DNA of 64,000 nucleotides from Bacillota bacterium (GTDB lineage: Bacteria; Bacillota_I; Bacilli_A; Erysipelotrichales; Erysipelotrichaceae). The stretch spans positions 102,887 through 166,886 of the forward strand of contig JAEWFZ010000038.1 in assembly GCA_023388535.1 (NCBI GenBank), in the 5' to 3' direction. Positions 42,708-53,280 of this stretch are shown one piece after another (the first letter of the stretch is position 1; each line of letters begins with the position of its first letter). Under the pieces are notes generated by a model. The model did no database searches. It saw only the letters and a program-made list of their open reading frames with translations, and was not told the DNA's origin. Both the position numbers and the translations under genes were made by a program.

Positions 42708-43904
42708 ATGGCAAAAAAATCCGTACGTGATTTAGACGTACAAGGAAAAAAAGTATTGGTCCGTGTCGATTTCAACGTTCCCCATAAGGGCGATGAAATC
42801 ACTGATGACAATCGTATTAAGGCCGCGCTGCCTACGATTAAGCATTTAGTTGAACATGGAGCAAAAGTGATTCTTATGTCGCACCTCGGAAAGGTCGACC
42901 ACAAGGATCCAGAAAAAGCAAAAGCTGACATGGCCAAACAAGACATGGCGCCAGTCGCTAAGCGTTTAGCCGAATTGGTAGACGCAAAAGTTTCATTCAG
43001 CAACAAGACTAGAGGTCTTGAGTTGGAAGAAAAAGTAGCCGCATTAGAAGATGGAGACATCTTATTAATGCAAAATACCCGTTACGAAAAAGGTGAATCT
43101 AAGAACGACCCTGAACTTTCTAAATATTGGGCTTCGTTAGCTGATTTATACGTTTCGGATGCGTTTGGTTCGGTTCACCGTGCGCACGCATCAACGGTTG
43201 GTGTCGCTGATTACTTAGATAGTGCCATTGGTTTTTTAGTTCAAAAAGAAGTTGATAATCTATCAAGTGCTTTAGAAAATCCTGAACGTCCATTTGTGGC
43301 GATTTTAGGTGGAGCTAAAGTATCGGATAAAATACCTGTCATTGAAAATTTATTAAAGATTGCTGATAAGGTCATTATTGGTGGTGGTATGGCGTATACC
43401 TTCTTAAAAGCCCAAGGTAAAGAAGTAGGTACATCGCTCTTAGAAGAAGAACGCATCCCTATGGCTTTAAAATTCATGGAAGAGGCTGGAGATAAACTTG
43501 TGCTTCCAGTTGACTTTTTGGTAGCGGATCGCTTTGCTGAAGATGCTGAAACCAAGATTGTCGATGCTGATAATATCCCTGCCGATTGGATGGGTTTAGA
43601 TTGCGGTCCTAAGAGTTTAGAACTATTTAAAGAAACTTTAGACGGGGCTAAAACAGTCGTTTGGAATGGCCCAATGGGGGTCTTTGAAATGGAAAAATTC
43701 GCAGAGGGAACTCGTGGCGTTGCTAAAGCAATTGCTGAACTTAAGGACGCCAATACGATTATTGGTGGCGGCGATTCTGCGGCTGCAGCTATTTCCATGG
43801 GATTCAAAGATGATTTCACCCACATTTCAACGGGAGGCGGTGCTTCAATGGAATTCTTAGAAGGAAAAACATTGCCAGGCATTGCGGCAATTAAGGATAA
43901 ATAA
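42708..43904 (+). CDS. pgk: Phosphoglycerate kinase
   Basis: A 398-residue glycolytic kinase that makes ATP from 1,3-bisphosphoglycerate. Typical stretches: [15 protein letters not shown] (N-terminal substrate site, Arg and Asp), [31 protein letters not shown] and the nucleotide loop GGGDSAAAA near the C-terminus. I start at 42708 behind TAAGGAGG; the longer ORF (GTG 42654) would add 18 residues over the promoter. It heads pgk-tpiA-eno; the tpiA ATG follows the stop directly. gap and gpm genes are not here. Confidence 0.97.
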   Translation: MAKKSVRDLDVQGKKVLVRVDFNVPHKGDEITDDNRIKAALPTIKHLVEHGAKVILMSHLGKVDHKDPEKAKADMAKQDMAPVAKRLAELVDAKVSFSNKTRGLELEEKVAALEDGDILLMQNTRYEKGESKNDPELSKYWASLADLYVSDAFGSVHRAHASTVGVADYLDSAIGFLVQKEVDNLSSALENPERPFVAILGGAKVSDKIPVIENLLKIADKVIIGGGMAYTFLKAQGKEVGTSLLEEERIPMALKFMEEAGDKLVLPVDFLVADRFAEDAETKIVDADNIPADWMGLDCGPKSLELFKETLDGAKTVVWNGPMGVFEMEKFAEGTRGVAKAIAELKDANTIIGGGDSAAAAISMGFKDDFTHISTGGGASMEFLEGKTLPGIAAIKDK

Positions 43905-45958
<2,054 letters not shown>

Positions 45959-45980
45959 AACTAATTCTATAGCTAAAGAA

Positions 45981-46012
45981 AACGCTGGAAATGAATTACC
46001 AGCGTTTTTTTA
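45981..46012. terminator. Terminator after eno, possibly bidirectional
   Basis: AACGCTGG (45981-45988) and CCAGCGTT (45999-46006) form an 8-bp stem followed by a T-run. On the minus strand TTTTCTTT follows, so it may also end the converging membrane-protein operon. Confidence 0.88.
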
Positions 46013-47230
46013 ATGGTTTACTTTGTGTTTTTTGTGATTGAATGGCCGAAGTTTTCTAAATAGATTCATCGTAGAACCAACCAAACCGGTAACAAAACCA
46101 TTATTATATAGATTCATAAATCCTTGTAGAATGCCTGTGTGCAGTATCAGCAAACTATGCATAAATCCAGCAACAAGGCCCATCAAACTACTTTCGCGAC
46201 TAACCACGGGACTAAGACCTGAGGAAAATAATACCGCAATTATAACTGAGCTTTGGTTAAAAGCTTTTTGTTGAATCCAAAATCCCAAAGCCGTTCCGAC
46301 GATAACGGGTAATATGGTACGAGGTTGATACTCATAGGCGCCAAAACCAATCAGTGATAAAACAGATCCCAGGGTAACTCCATTAATCGGTGCTTTAGAA
46401 ACAAATAAAATAAGCGTTAATAAAAGACCGATAATCCCCATATTAAGAATAGAATAATTAAAACCATAGGCTTGATAAAAGTCCCGGGAAGAACTGGTCA
46501 AGGAAACCTGATAACCCTTCAGATACAAGCCAAGAGCTATAAAGACTAAATTAAGTATCAACAAAAAATACAAAGCTTGAGGATACGAAGCGCTGGCGCT
46601 CATGGGATATACACTATAATTAAACACTAGAAGAATCCTATAGATAAAAAAGGCGATAAAGCCCGCAGTAAATCCCGCATTAAATATCGTATATCCTTGA
46701 TGAAGTTTGAAAAACCAAGGCGTTAGTAAAGTAAAGAAATAGCCAATGAGAATTCCAATAATAAAAACGAATAACCAATGGATACCAATCAGAAACAATA
46801 AGACCGAAATCAACGGACCCAGCGTAGTGGCGGCTAAGGCAATCGTGGTTGCTTTTTGTTTTTCACTTGGATTTAACCATATATAAAGTTGAAAGCCAAT
46901 TAATAGCGGAAGGATATTGAACAAATTTTTACCAAACATAGCAAATCCAGTAACTAGAAAAAGATTACCAATAATACTACCGCTATACTGGTGTAGATTA
47001 AACTGAAAGAAAATAAAAACGAGAGCCAGGGTTAGTCCGCTATTAATAAACCCGGATCCGATCCCTGCAATCTCAAAATAATCGGTTAATAATTGAGAAG
47101 GATGGGGAAAAATGGCCATCAGATTAATATTACCCAAAGCGAGCCCAGTTAATAAAAGGGATAAAATCAAAAAAATGAATAGCCCATCCATTTTTTGCTT
47201 GTCGCTCCAGGATTTATTCACGACCGGCAC
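46010..47230 (-). CDS. DUF1576-type multi-pass membrane protein
   Basis: A 406-residue protein with about ten to twelve membrane helices. It resembles the DUF1576 family of Bacillota by length and by internal repetition: glycine-rich half-repeats such as NAGFTAGFIAFFIY and GSVLSLIGFGAYEYQPRTILPVI. No catalytic motif is visible. It overlaps the Wzy-like gene upstream by 17 bases, so both share a transcript. The family function is unknown; transport is possible. Confidence 0.65.
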   Translation of the reverse strand: MPVVNKSWSDKQKMDGLFIFLILSLLLTGLALGNINLMAIFPHPSQLLTDYFEIAGIGSGFINSGLTLALVFIFFQFNLHQYSGSIIGNLFLVTGFAMFGKNLFNILPLLIGFQLYIWLNPSEKQKATTIALAATTLGPLISVLLFLIGIHWLFVFIIGILIGYFFTLLTPWFFKLHQGYTIFNAGFTAGFIAFFIYRILLVFNYSVYPMSASASYPQALYFLLILNLVFIALGLYLKGYQVSLTSSSRDFYQAYGFNYSILNMGIIGLLLTLILFVSKAPINGVTLGSVLSLIGFGAYEYQPRTILPVIVGTALGFWIQQKAFNQSSVIIAVLFSSGLSPVVSRESSLMGLVAGFMHSLLILHTGILQGFMNLYNNGFVTGLVGSTMNLFRKLRPFNHKKHKVNH

Positions 47231-48374
47231 TCCTTGGGGTTCTACCTAAGATTAAACAGGAAAACAAGACTAAAAAAGGCGGAAAAAAGAAAGGAATATC
47301 CACCGTGCCATGAATCAGAATCATGACGATAAAAGCTAGGATTAATTTATAAAAACTACCACCTTCAGCTTTAATAACCAAAAACACGCGACGTAGTACG
47401 CGAGCAAACGGAAAGAATAGCAGAATTGGTAGTATTCCGAAATTGATAAAAGGTTCTAAAAATAAATTATGTGAGTGAATCGTCTTGATTCTACGAACTA
47501 GTGGATGTAAGACATTGGAGATAGTAAACAATCCTTCGCCAAAGAATGGATTGTTAAAAAAGCGCGCTAAACCGATTAATAAAATATCGTTACGGTTTAA
47601 AAAACCGGCGGCTAAACTCCCAAACCGAACCAATAATTGGGGAACAAACAAGGCGATGAAGATCATAATAGAACCGACAGCTAGAAGAAACAACCCAGCC
47701 AGCTTAGGAATCAATAATAGAACCAAGACCGTAATAGCAATTAGCAGAGCGCCTAAACCAGCCCTAGAGCCCGTTAACATCAGCGCTACTAGGTTAATGA
47801 ATAATATTATTAGATAATACCAACGCGAATGCGTTGGTTCAACAATCATTTTAAATACTCCATACAAGATAAAAAATTGAATCATGATCGAGTAATAGTT
47901 GGCGTTTAAAAAAGTGGCTACTGCCCGGTGATTATCAATTCCAGTAAAGCTAGTCAGCACATTTGGGGTCACAAAATAGGAAAGCAGATACTGTAAAGCT
48001 CCCCAAAAAGCGAGATATATGGAAAAATAAAATAAATGATCCAAAATAAAATCACTCATTTCATAATTCAAATGTCGATAGCAATAGCTCAGAAAGAAGC
48101 TCAAAAGAAAAAACCACAACGTCATTAGGTAGCCGATGACATTACCGAAATAAACACTCAAAGCGGTAGAAACCGCTAGAATAATTAAAGTCCATCGAAA
48201 AAGTCCTGGTTGCTCAAAGTTGATAAAAACCTCATCTTTCATCCATAAGTAAATAAAAAAGAGCGCTAGTACAGTAATTGAAATCGCTGGATTTAAGATT
48301 GAGCTAAAAGCAACCATCATAATCAGTTTTTGTGGTCTATCTTCTGATTTGAGACGATGGAAATAATTAAGCAT
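47214..48374 (-). CDS. Wzy/O-antigen ligase-like membrane protein
   Basis: A 386-residue protein with ten or more membrane helices and the Wzy_C-type signature: LTGSRAGLGALLIAI in the middle, a long extracytoplasmic loop with FFNNPFFGEGLFT and HSHNLFLEPFINFGIL near the end. Relatives join or polymerise surface glycans on lipid carriers. No glycosyltransferases are nearby, so the glycan is unknown; a bicarbonate-transport-like role has also been proposed for distant relatives. Its ATG overlaps the LapA-type stop by one base. Confidence 0.78.
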   Translation of the reverse strand: MLNYFHRLKSEDRPQKLIMMVAFSSILNPAISITVLALFFIYLWMKDEVFINFEQPGLFRWTLIILAVSTALSVYFGNVIGYLMTLWFFLLSFFLSYCYRHLNYEMSDFILDHLFYFSIYLAFWGALQYLLSYFVTPNVLTSFTGIDNHRAVATFLNANYYSIMIQFFILYGVFKMIVEPTHSRWYYLIILFINLVALMLTGSRAGLGALLIAITVLVLLLIPKLAGLFLLAVGSIMIFIALFVPQLLVRFGSLAAGFLNRNDILLIGLARFFNNPFFGEGLFTISNVLHPLVRRIKTIHSHNLFLEPFINFGILPILLFFPFARVLRRVFLVIKAEGGSFYKLILAFIVMILIHGTVDIPFFFPPFLVLFSCLILGRTPRSAGRE

Positions 48375-48625
48375 TAACTAGGTTTTCTAAACGATTGAAT
48401 CAGTAAAGCTACGACAACCCCCAAGAAAAAAGCCGCTAAGATAATTAAGATAAGCGGAAGGCTGACTTTTGCGAATAAGAAATTGACCGCAACCGCATCT
48501 CGATTAATAAAAGCAAATATCGCCAGAACAGCTAAAAGAACACCACCGAGAATCAGTTTCCAGTTAGGACCTCTTTTTGGTTTGTAAGCTTTATATTGTT
48601 GTTTGGATAATTTTACTTCGCTCAT
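48374..48625 (-). CDS. LapA-domain (DUF1049) small membrane protein
   Basis: An 83-residue protein with two helices (about 24-41 and 52-74) joined by NRDAVAVNFLFAKVSLPL, the LapA/DUF1049 pattern. I start at 48625, where AAAGGAGAG lies 7 bases upstream; the longer frame adds 14 residues without a ribosome site. It is translationally coupled to the Wzy-like gene downstream. LapA relatives take part in envelope assembly in Gram-negatives; here the role is unknown. Confidence 0.75.
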   Translation of the reverse strand: MSEVKLSKQQYKAYKPKRGPNWKLILGGVLLAVLAIFAFINRDAVAVNFLFAKVSLPLILIILAAFFLGVVVALLIQSFRKPS

Positions 48626-48654
48626 AACAATCTCTCCTTTGGTATATTTTATCA

Positions 48655-48682
48655 CAAAAAAGACCATTACAAGGATGGTCTT
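48655..48682 (-). terminator. Terminator of nrdD-nrdG
   Basis: On the minus strand AAGACCAT and ATGGTCTT form an 8-bp stem with a 7-base loop, followed by T6. It separates the ribonucleotide reductase unit from the membrane-protein operon. Confidence 0.88.
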
Positions 48683-48687
48683 ATTCG

Positions 48688-49221
48688 TTAGATATATAGT
48701 TTTATCGTTTCTGGTTCGATTGGCTTTTTGGTTTCATAGAAGACGACCTGATTTTGTTTTCGGGTTTCTTTCATATCAATCAAACGTTGATTGGTCGAAC
48801 CGCGATACAAAGTATTCAGGTTTCGTTTTGCTAGGATGAAAGGACCATCAACCAATACGTCTAAGTAACTAAGTAGTTCTTGTTGAGCAGGGCTTCCTTT
48901 TTGTAAGTGCTCTAAGGTATATCCTGAATAGCTCCAGATATCAAAGTTATGTTGCTTGAGCACCTTTACGATTTCCACTAAGCTTTCGGCTTGTTCGAAA
49001 GGTTCACCTCCAGAGAGCGTTAACTTCCGATTGGGATGCTTTAAGAGTAACTCAATAACTTCTGAGGTATCGATTTCAGGTGCTGCTAACGGATCCCAGG
49101 ATGAAGGATTATGACATCCCGGACAGCGATGACTACAGCCTTGAACAAAGAGTACATTGCGTAAGCCTGGACCATCAACAATCGAATCGTATAAAAGTGA
49201 AGCGATTCTTATTTTTGCCAT
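48688..49221 (-). CDS. nrdG: Anaerobic ribonucleotide reductase activase
   Basis: A 177-residue radical-SAM protein that installs the glycyl radical on NrdD. The [4Fe-4S] motif is CSHRCPGC (Cys29, Cys33, Cys36), with the spacing of the family; LSGGEPFEQ is the SAM-binding GGE motif, and the start RIASLLYDSIVDGPGLR is typical. It overlaps nrdD by 13 bases. NrdG implies growth without oxygen. Confidence 0.95.
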   Translation of the reverse strand: MAKIRIASLLYDSIVDGPGLRNVLFVQGCSHRCPGCHNPSSWDPLAAPEIDTSEVIELLLKHPNRKLTLSGGEPFEQAESLVEIVKVLKQHNFDIWSYSGYTLEHLQKGSPAQQELLSYLDVLVDGPFILAKRNLNTLYRGSTNQRLIDMKETRKQNQVVFYETKKPIEPETIKLYI

Positions 49222-51599
49222 GAGACTTGATGGCGGACACGGTCGTGTTCTTCGGCGCGTTTGCCATTATTGAAGCGATCAACCGTACCTACTAAATATC
49301 CAGTGATACGACGAATTCGCTCAACTTTAGGTAGATTATCGTCATTTTCTACATCTCGTCCACAATGTGGACATTCATCATTGATGATACCGGTATATCC
49401 ACAAACTGGGTCGCGATCAACCGGATGGTTGACAGCGCCATAGCCAATGTTAGCTTCTTTCATCATACGGATTACCGCTTCATAGGCTTCTAAGTTCTTA
49501 GAGGTATCACCATCTAATTCAATATAAGTAATATGACCGGCATTAGTTAATGCATGATAAGGAGCTTCTAATTCAATTTTCTCTTTAGCACTGATTGGAT
49601 AATAGACTGGGATATGGAACGAATTGGTATAGTAATTACGATCGGTAATTCCTTCGATTTCACCAAAGATGGATTTATCGATTTGAACAAAACGTCCGGA
49701 TAATCCTTCGGCTGGTGTCGCAATCAAAGAGAAGTTTAGTTTGTGTTCTTTGGTTAATTCATCGAGGCGATGACGCATATGAGCGATGATTTCTAAACCT
49801 TTTTCTTGAGCTTGAGCGCTTTCTCCATGGTGTACGCCCATCATGGCCTTAAGAGTTTCTGCTAAGCCAATAAAACCTACGGTTAAGGTACCGGTTTTTA
49901 AGACTTCTTTGATAGTATCGTTAGGTCCTAAGCTATCGGAATTTTTCCAAACTCCTTGTCCCATTAAGAATGGGAAGTTATAGACCTTCTTAGCCCCTTG
50001 GATTTCGAAACGTTCGAGCAATTGATCTTTAACTAAGTCAATTAAATCATCCAACTCTTCATAGAAACCGTCCCAATCGGCTTCGTTGCGGTTTAGGATT
50101 CCGTATTTAATCCCTAAGCGTGGTAGGTTGATGGAGGAGAAACTAATGTTTCCACGTCCAGAAACGATTTCGTTTTCCGGATCGGTGACATCCCCGATGA
50201 CTCGGGTACGGCATCCCATATAGGTGATTTCTGAACCGATGACGCCCGGTTTGTAATAATTTAAGTTGAATGGAGCATCGATAAAGGAAAAGTTAGGGAA
50301 CAAGCGGCGCGAGGAAACCTCGAGCGCTAATTTAAAGAGATCGTAGTTTGGATCTTCTGGATTGTAGTTTAAGCCCTCTTTTACTTTGAAGATGGAGATA
50401 GGGAAGATTGGAGTTTCTTTCTTTCCTAAACCTTCATTTAATGCCTTGAGGTAACTGCGAGTGACCATTCGCCCTTCGCTGCTGGTATCGGTACCAAAGT
50501 TGATCGAAGAGAATGGTACTTGAGCGCCAGCTCTGGAATGCATCGTATTTAGATTATGAATGAATGCTTCCATGGCTTGGAATGCCGTTCTTTCGGTTTT
50601 AGCTAAGGCGCGTTTATAGGCTTTGTCAAATTGTTTTTGATTTGGGAAGACATCCGCAAATTGAGAATAGTCCAGATCGATGGTATTTAGTTGATCGACG
50701 CGGTTAGCGAACGCTTCCATGTCGATTTGTTCGTCATCGGTCATATCAATATAGTCGCTGACTAATTGTTTGAATTGTTTCCTAAAGGTTTCTACAACGC
50801 CTGGCGCTAGATAGTAATCAAAGGCTGGAATTGATTGGCCACCATGTTGATCGTTTTGATTCGATTGAATAGCGATAGCTGCCAGAGCTGTGTAAGACAT
50901 AATGTCTTTAGGGCGACGTAAATGACCATGACCAGTTGAAAAACCATTTTCAAATAATTTAGATAAATCAATTTGACAGCAAGTGGTTGTTCCCATTGGT
51001 AAGAAGTCCATATCGTGAATATGAATTTGACCGGTATCATGAGCTTTCGCAAATTTTGGATTGATTAAATAGGATTTTGCGAATTCTTTAGCTACGGTAC
51101 TTCCGTACTGAAGCATCATGCCCATGGCACCATCGCCATCAATATTGGCGTTTTCGCGTTTCGCATCTTCATCGACGGAATCCTTAATGGTTAATTGTTC
51201 CAAGGCTTTCAAAAACTTATGTTCGCGCGATACGAAAACTTTCCGCGATTCGTTACGACGTAAGCGATAGGAAGAGAAAGATTCATAGACTTCATCATAG
51301 CCTAAACGGATGAGTTGTTTTTCGATGATATCTTGAATATGTTCGATGCCGATAACGTCTTGGTTTAAGGCGTTGATTTGTTCCATAACGCTGACAAAAA
51401 CGATATGAGAATCTTTAGCATCTTCATATTGATTTTCAACGGAGTCGAAGCCTTTCTTGATGGCTACAGCAATCTTTTCCGCGTCGAATCTAGCTTTTTT
51501 GTTGTTTCGTTTAATTACGGTAATATTACTTGTTTTTTGGACCGGTTCAAGGGTCGGGGTTAAATTTAAATTAGTATTATCTACGATATGTTCACTCAT
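49209..51599 (-). CDS. nrdD: Anaerobic ribonucleoside-triphosphate reductase
   Basis: A 796-residue class III reductase making deoxyribonucleoside triphosphates under anaerobiosis. An N-terminal ATP-cone (about 25-125) gives allosteric control; the catalytic barrel follows; the glycyl radical site is Gly767 in RRITGYLVG. In the zinc region I see three Cys (VCGYTG and ECPHCG) where the E. coli enzyme has four. I start at 51599 after AAGGAGG; a longer frame to 51662 has no ribosome site. nrdG overlaps its end. Confidence 0.95.
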   Translation of the reverse strand: MSEHIVDNTNLNLTPTLEPVQKTSNITVIKRNNKKARFDAEKIAVAIKKGFDSVENQYEDAKDSHIVFVSVMEQINALNQDVIGIEHIQDIIEKQLIRLGYDEVYESFSSYRLRRNESRKVFVSREHKFLKALEQLTIKDSVDEDAKRENANIDGDGAMGMMLQYGSTVAKEFAKSYLINPKFAKAHDTGQIHIHDMDFLPMGTTTCCQIDLSKLFENGFSTGHGHLRRPKDIMSYTALAAIAIQSNQNDQHGGQSIPAFDYYLAPGVVETFRKQFKQLVSDYIDMTDDEQIDMEAFANRVDQLNTIDLDYSQFADVFPNQKQFDKAYKRALAKTERTAFQAMEAFIHNLNTMHSRAGAQVPFSSINFGTDTSSEGRMVTRSYLKALNEGLGKKETPIFPISIFKVKEGLNYNPEDPNYDLFKLALEVSSRRLFPNFSFIDAPFNLNYYKPGVIGSEITYMGCRTRVIGDVTDPENEIVSGRGNISFSSINLPRLGIKYGILNRNEADWDGFYEELDDLIDLVKDQLLERFEIQGAKKVYNFPFLMGQGVWKNSDSLGPNDTIKEVLKTGTLTVGFIGLAETLKAMMGVHHGESAQAQEKGLEIIAHMRHRLDELTKEHKLNFSLIATPAEGLSGRFVQIDKSIFGEIEGITDRNYYTNSFHIPVYYPISAKEKIELEAPYHALTNAGHITYIELDGDTSKNLEAYEAVIRMMKEANIGYGAVNHPVDRDPVCGYTGIINDECPHCGRDVENDDNLPKVERIRRITGYLVGTVDRFNNGKRAEEHDRVRHQVSWQK

Positions 51600-51730
51600 G
51601 ATGGCCTCCTTTTTCAAATTGCAATGTAATCTAATGATAGTCAGTATTGATAGCGATTTCAAGGGAAATTAAAGAGTTTTTATAAATTATTTGATAATAA
51701 GATTAAATATTTAATGTATCTCATTAAAGG

Positions 51731-51739
51731 TGCTATAAT
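51731..51739 (+). promoter_or_regulatory. Extended -10 promoter of XRE gene
   Basis: TGCTATAAT, with AAAGGAG 10 bases downstream. A perfect AT-only palindrome ATTAAATATTTAAT (51702-51715) lies upstream between the divergent genes and might be an operator, but AT-only palindromes arise easily by chance. Confidence 0.6.
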
Positions 51740-51762
51740 ACTGTCATAAAGGAGTAATGATT

Positions 51763-51987
51763 ATGATATTGATTCGTTTGGACCGAGTAATGGCCGATCG
51801 TCGCATGAGTTTGCGTCGCTTAGCCCAGAAAGTTGGAATTTCGGAAGTGAATTTATCTCGTATCAAAAATGAAAAAGTTAAATCAATTCGCCTTGATACG
51901 CTCAACGAACTCTGTAAAGCCTTGGATTGTCATCCCAAAGATCTTTTAGAGTTTAAATGGGATATTGATGAGTGGGAAGAGGAATAA
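51763..51987 (+). CDS. Small XRE-family regulator (YozG-like)
   Basis: A 74-residue helix-turn-helix protein of the Cro/CI type. The HTH spans about residues 14-60 (MSLRRLAQKVGISEVNLSRIKN), and DTLNELCKALDCHPKDLLEF is typical of YozG-like small regulators, which lack an effector domain. I start at 51763, with AAAGGAG 9 bases upstream; an ATG at 51757 is too close to it. It diverges from nrdD and is followed closely by two lipoproteins, but the target is unknown. Confidence 0.85.
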   Translation: MILIRLDRVMADRRMSLRRLAQKVGISEVNLSRIKNEKVKSIRLDTLNELCKALDCHPKDLLEFKWDIDEWEEE

Positions 51988-52021
51988 CTGCTATAATAAT
52001 ACCGTGAAAGCAGGAAAATTG

Positions 52022-52450
52022 ATGAAAAAGCAACTAATCCTAACCCTTTTGGTGTTCTTACTAATTGGATGTGTTTGGGAAAGCAAATCAGAATCTAAAG
52101 TCGATCAATCGCTGATGGATGAAAACTTGGCTTATTTGATCGTTTTGGTGGTGGAAGATGGGGTCATCGAGTATCGTTTAACCAACGATAGCGACGAAGC
52201 ATTACTATATTCCTCTAAGGTAACAATAGAAGAAAAAAGCAATAATAAATGGTATGCTCTTGATTTAAAACCGAACATGGCTTTTGATGCCAAGGCCTAT
52301 AACCTATCGCCTAATAACGAAACCGTCCAATATTTTAAATATAACGAATATTACGGTGACCTTAAACCAGGTGACTACCGCATCGTTGTTGAAATAGGAA
52401 AGGATTTATCCAAACCAGAATATCTGGTAGGAACCTTTAAGGTGGAGTAG
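52022..52450 (+). CDS. Ig-like domain lipoprotein (first of pair)
   Basis: A 142-residue lipoprotein: signal peptide with lipobox Cys17 (LLIGC), then a single beta-rich domain of the Big_14-like pattern: YRLTNDSDEALLYSSKVTIEE, NNKWYALDLKPNMAFDAKAYNLSPNN (each in parts) and the closing LKPGDYRIVVEIG. I start at 52022 with AGGA upstream; the longer frame adds 19 residues that overlap the XRE gene. A paralogue follows one base after the stop. Function unknown. Confidence 0.75.
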   Translation: MKKQLILTLLVFLLIGCVWESKSESKVDQSLMDENLAYLIVLVVEDGVIEYRLTNDSDEALLYSSKVTIEEKSNNKWYALDLKPNMAFDAKAYNLSPNNETVQYFKYNEYYGDLKPGDYRIVVEIGKDLSKPEYLVGTFKVE

Positions 52451-52451
52451 A

Positions 52452-52886
52452 ATGAAAAAATTAATTCCACTTTTGCTGATGTTGATGCTTGTCGCTTGCT
52501 CAACAGCCAAGTACGATGTCGAAGATACGATTACCCAAGAACAACAAATTATTGAAAGTTCCAAAGTTGAGCTATTGATTTCTGAAGTTAGTCAAGATCA
52601 GATTGCTTATGTCATGATTAACCATACAGACCAAAAATATTTATACGGTGAACCCTATCATTTAGAAGTGAAAATTGGCAAGCAGTATCGGATTCTCAAG
52701 ATGAAGGAAAATGTTGCTTTTAAATTGCCTGGCTATTATTTGTTGCCGAAAGAATCGGTTAAGGCTACGATACAACCCCTCGATTACTACCAAAGCTTAC
52801 CAAAAGGAAATTATCGTTTGGTTAAATCTATTTTTGATGACAAAAATCAGATGAAGTTTATTGTCGGAGAGTTTACTCTTCCGTGA
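52452..52886 (+). CDS. Ig-like domain lipoprotein (second of pair)
   Basis: A 144-residue paralogue of the preceding lipoprotein, with lipobox Cys16 (LMLVAC). Shared pattern: VMINHTDQKYLYGEPYHLEV, KENVAFKLPGYYLLPKES and LPKGNYRLVKSIFD with VGEFTLP at the end, matching VGTFKVE of its neighbour. GGTGGAG lies 6 bases before the ATG. The tandem copy looks like an old duplication, as sequence identity is low. No function can be assigned beyond a surface protein. Confidence 0.75.
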   Translation: MKKLIPLLLMLMLVACSTAKYDVEDTITQEQQIIESSKVELLISEVSQDQIAYVMINHTDQKYLYGEPYHLEVKIGKQYRILKMKENVAFKLPGYYLLPKESVKATIQPLDYYQSLPKGNYRLVKSIFDDKNQMKFIVGEFTLP

Positions 52887-52948
52887 GTTTTGTTAGCACA
52901 ATCTACTGATTTGTGGTATTATAACCTAGCACGAAAGGAGCGCTCGCA

Positions 52949-53173
52949 ATGATTGATATTCTATTGATGATGGTTTCTGCCATACTAATCTTATTGTCTC
53001 TGCTTCAAGGCGGAAAATCCGAAGGCTTGAGCAGCGCTTTTACTGGTGGTAGTTCGGGACTTAACTTATTCTCCGATGTTAAAGAGAGAGGACCTGAACG
53101 CGTCTTATCATTGGTTACGATGGGAGTTGGCGTCGCCTTCTTCATCCTCGCCGTTTTACAACAAATTATTTAA
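52949..53173 (+). CDS. secG: Preprotein translocase subunit SecG
   Basis: A 74-residue protein with two membrane helices (about 2-20 and 54-72) and the conserved loop LLQGGKSEGLSSAFTGG. SecG supports SecYE/SecA export. AAAGGAG precedes the ATG. It is followed by a terminator and then rnr-smpB, the order usual in Bacillota. Confidence 0.94.
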   Translation: MIDILLMMVSAILILLSLLQGGKSEGLSSAFTGGSSGLNLFSDVKERGPERVLSLVTMGVGVAFFILAVLQQII

Positions 53174-53180
53174 AGAAATG

Positions 53181-53205
53181 GTTGGGCTCTGGTCCAACTT
53201 TTTTA
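53181..53205 (+). terminator. Terminator after secG
   Basis: GTTGGG and TCCAAC (one wobble) with a 6-base loop, followed by T6. Confidence 0.75.
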
Positions 53206-53225
53206 TTGACTGAACTTTCTTCTAA

Positions 53226-53254
53226 TTACAGAGAAATATTAAACAAGGTATAAT
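53226..53254 (+). promoter_or_regulatory. rnr: Promoter of rnr-smpB
   Basis: TTACAG (53226-53231), 17 bases, TATAAT (53249-53254); AAGGAGG lies 21 bases later, before the GTG start. Confidence 0.65.
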
Positions 53255-53280
53255 AAAGAAAAGACTACAAGGAGGTACTT

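Noticed and set aside
42701..43060. Open frame of 119 codons on the minus strand in pgk
   Set aside because: Antisense shadow of pgk without start signals or homology.
46010..48625. Capsule biosynthesis cluster
   Set aside because: Only one Wzy-like gene is present; no glycosyltransferases, flippase or priming transferase.
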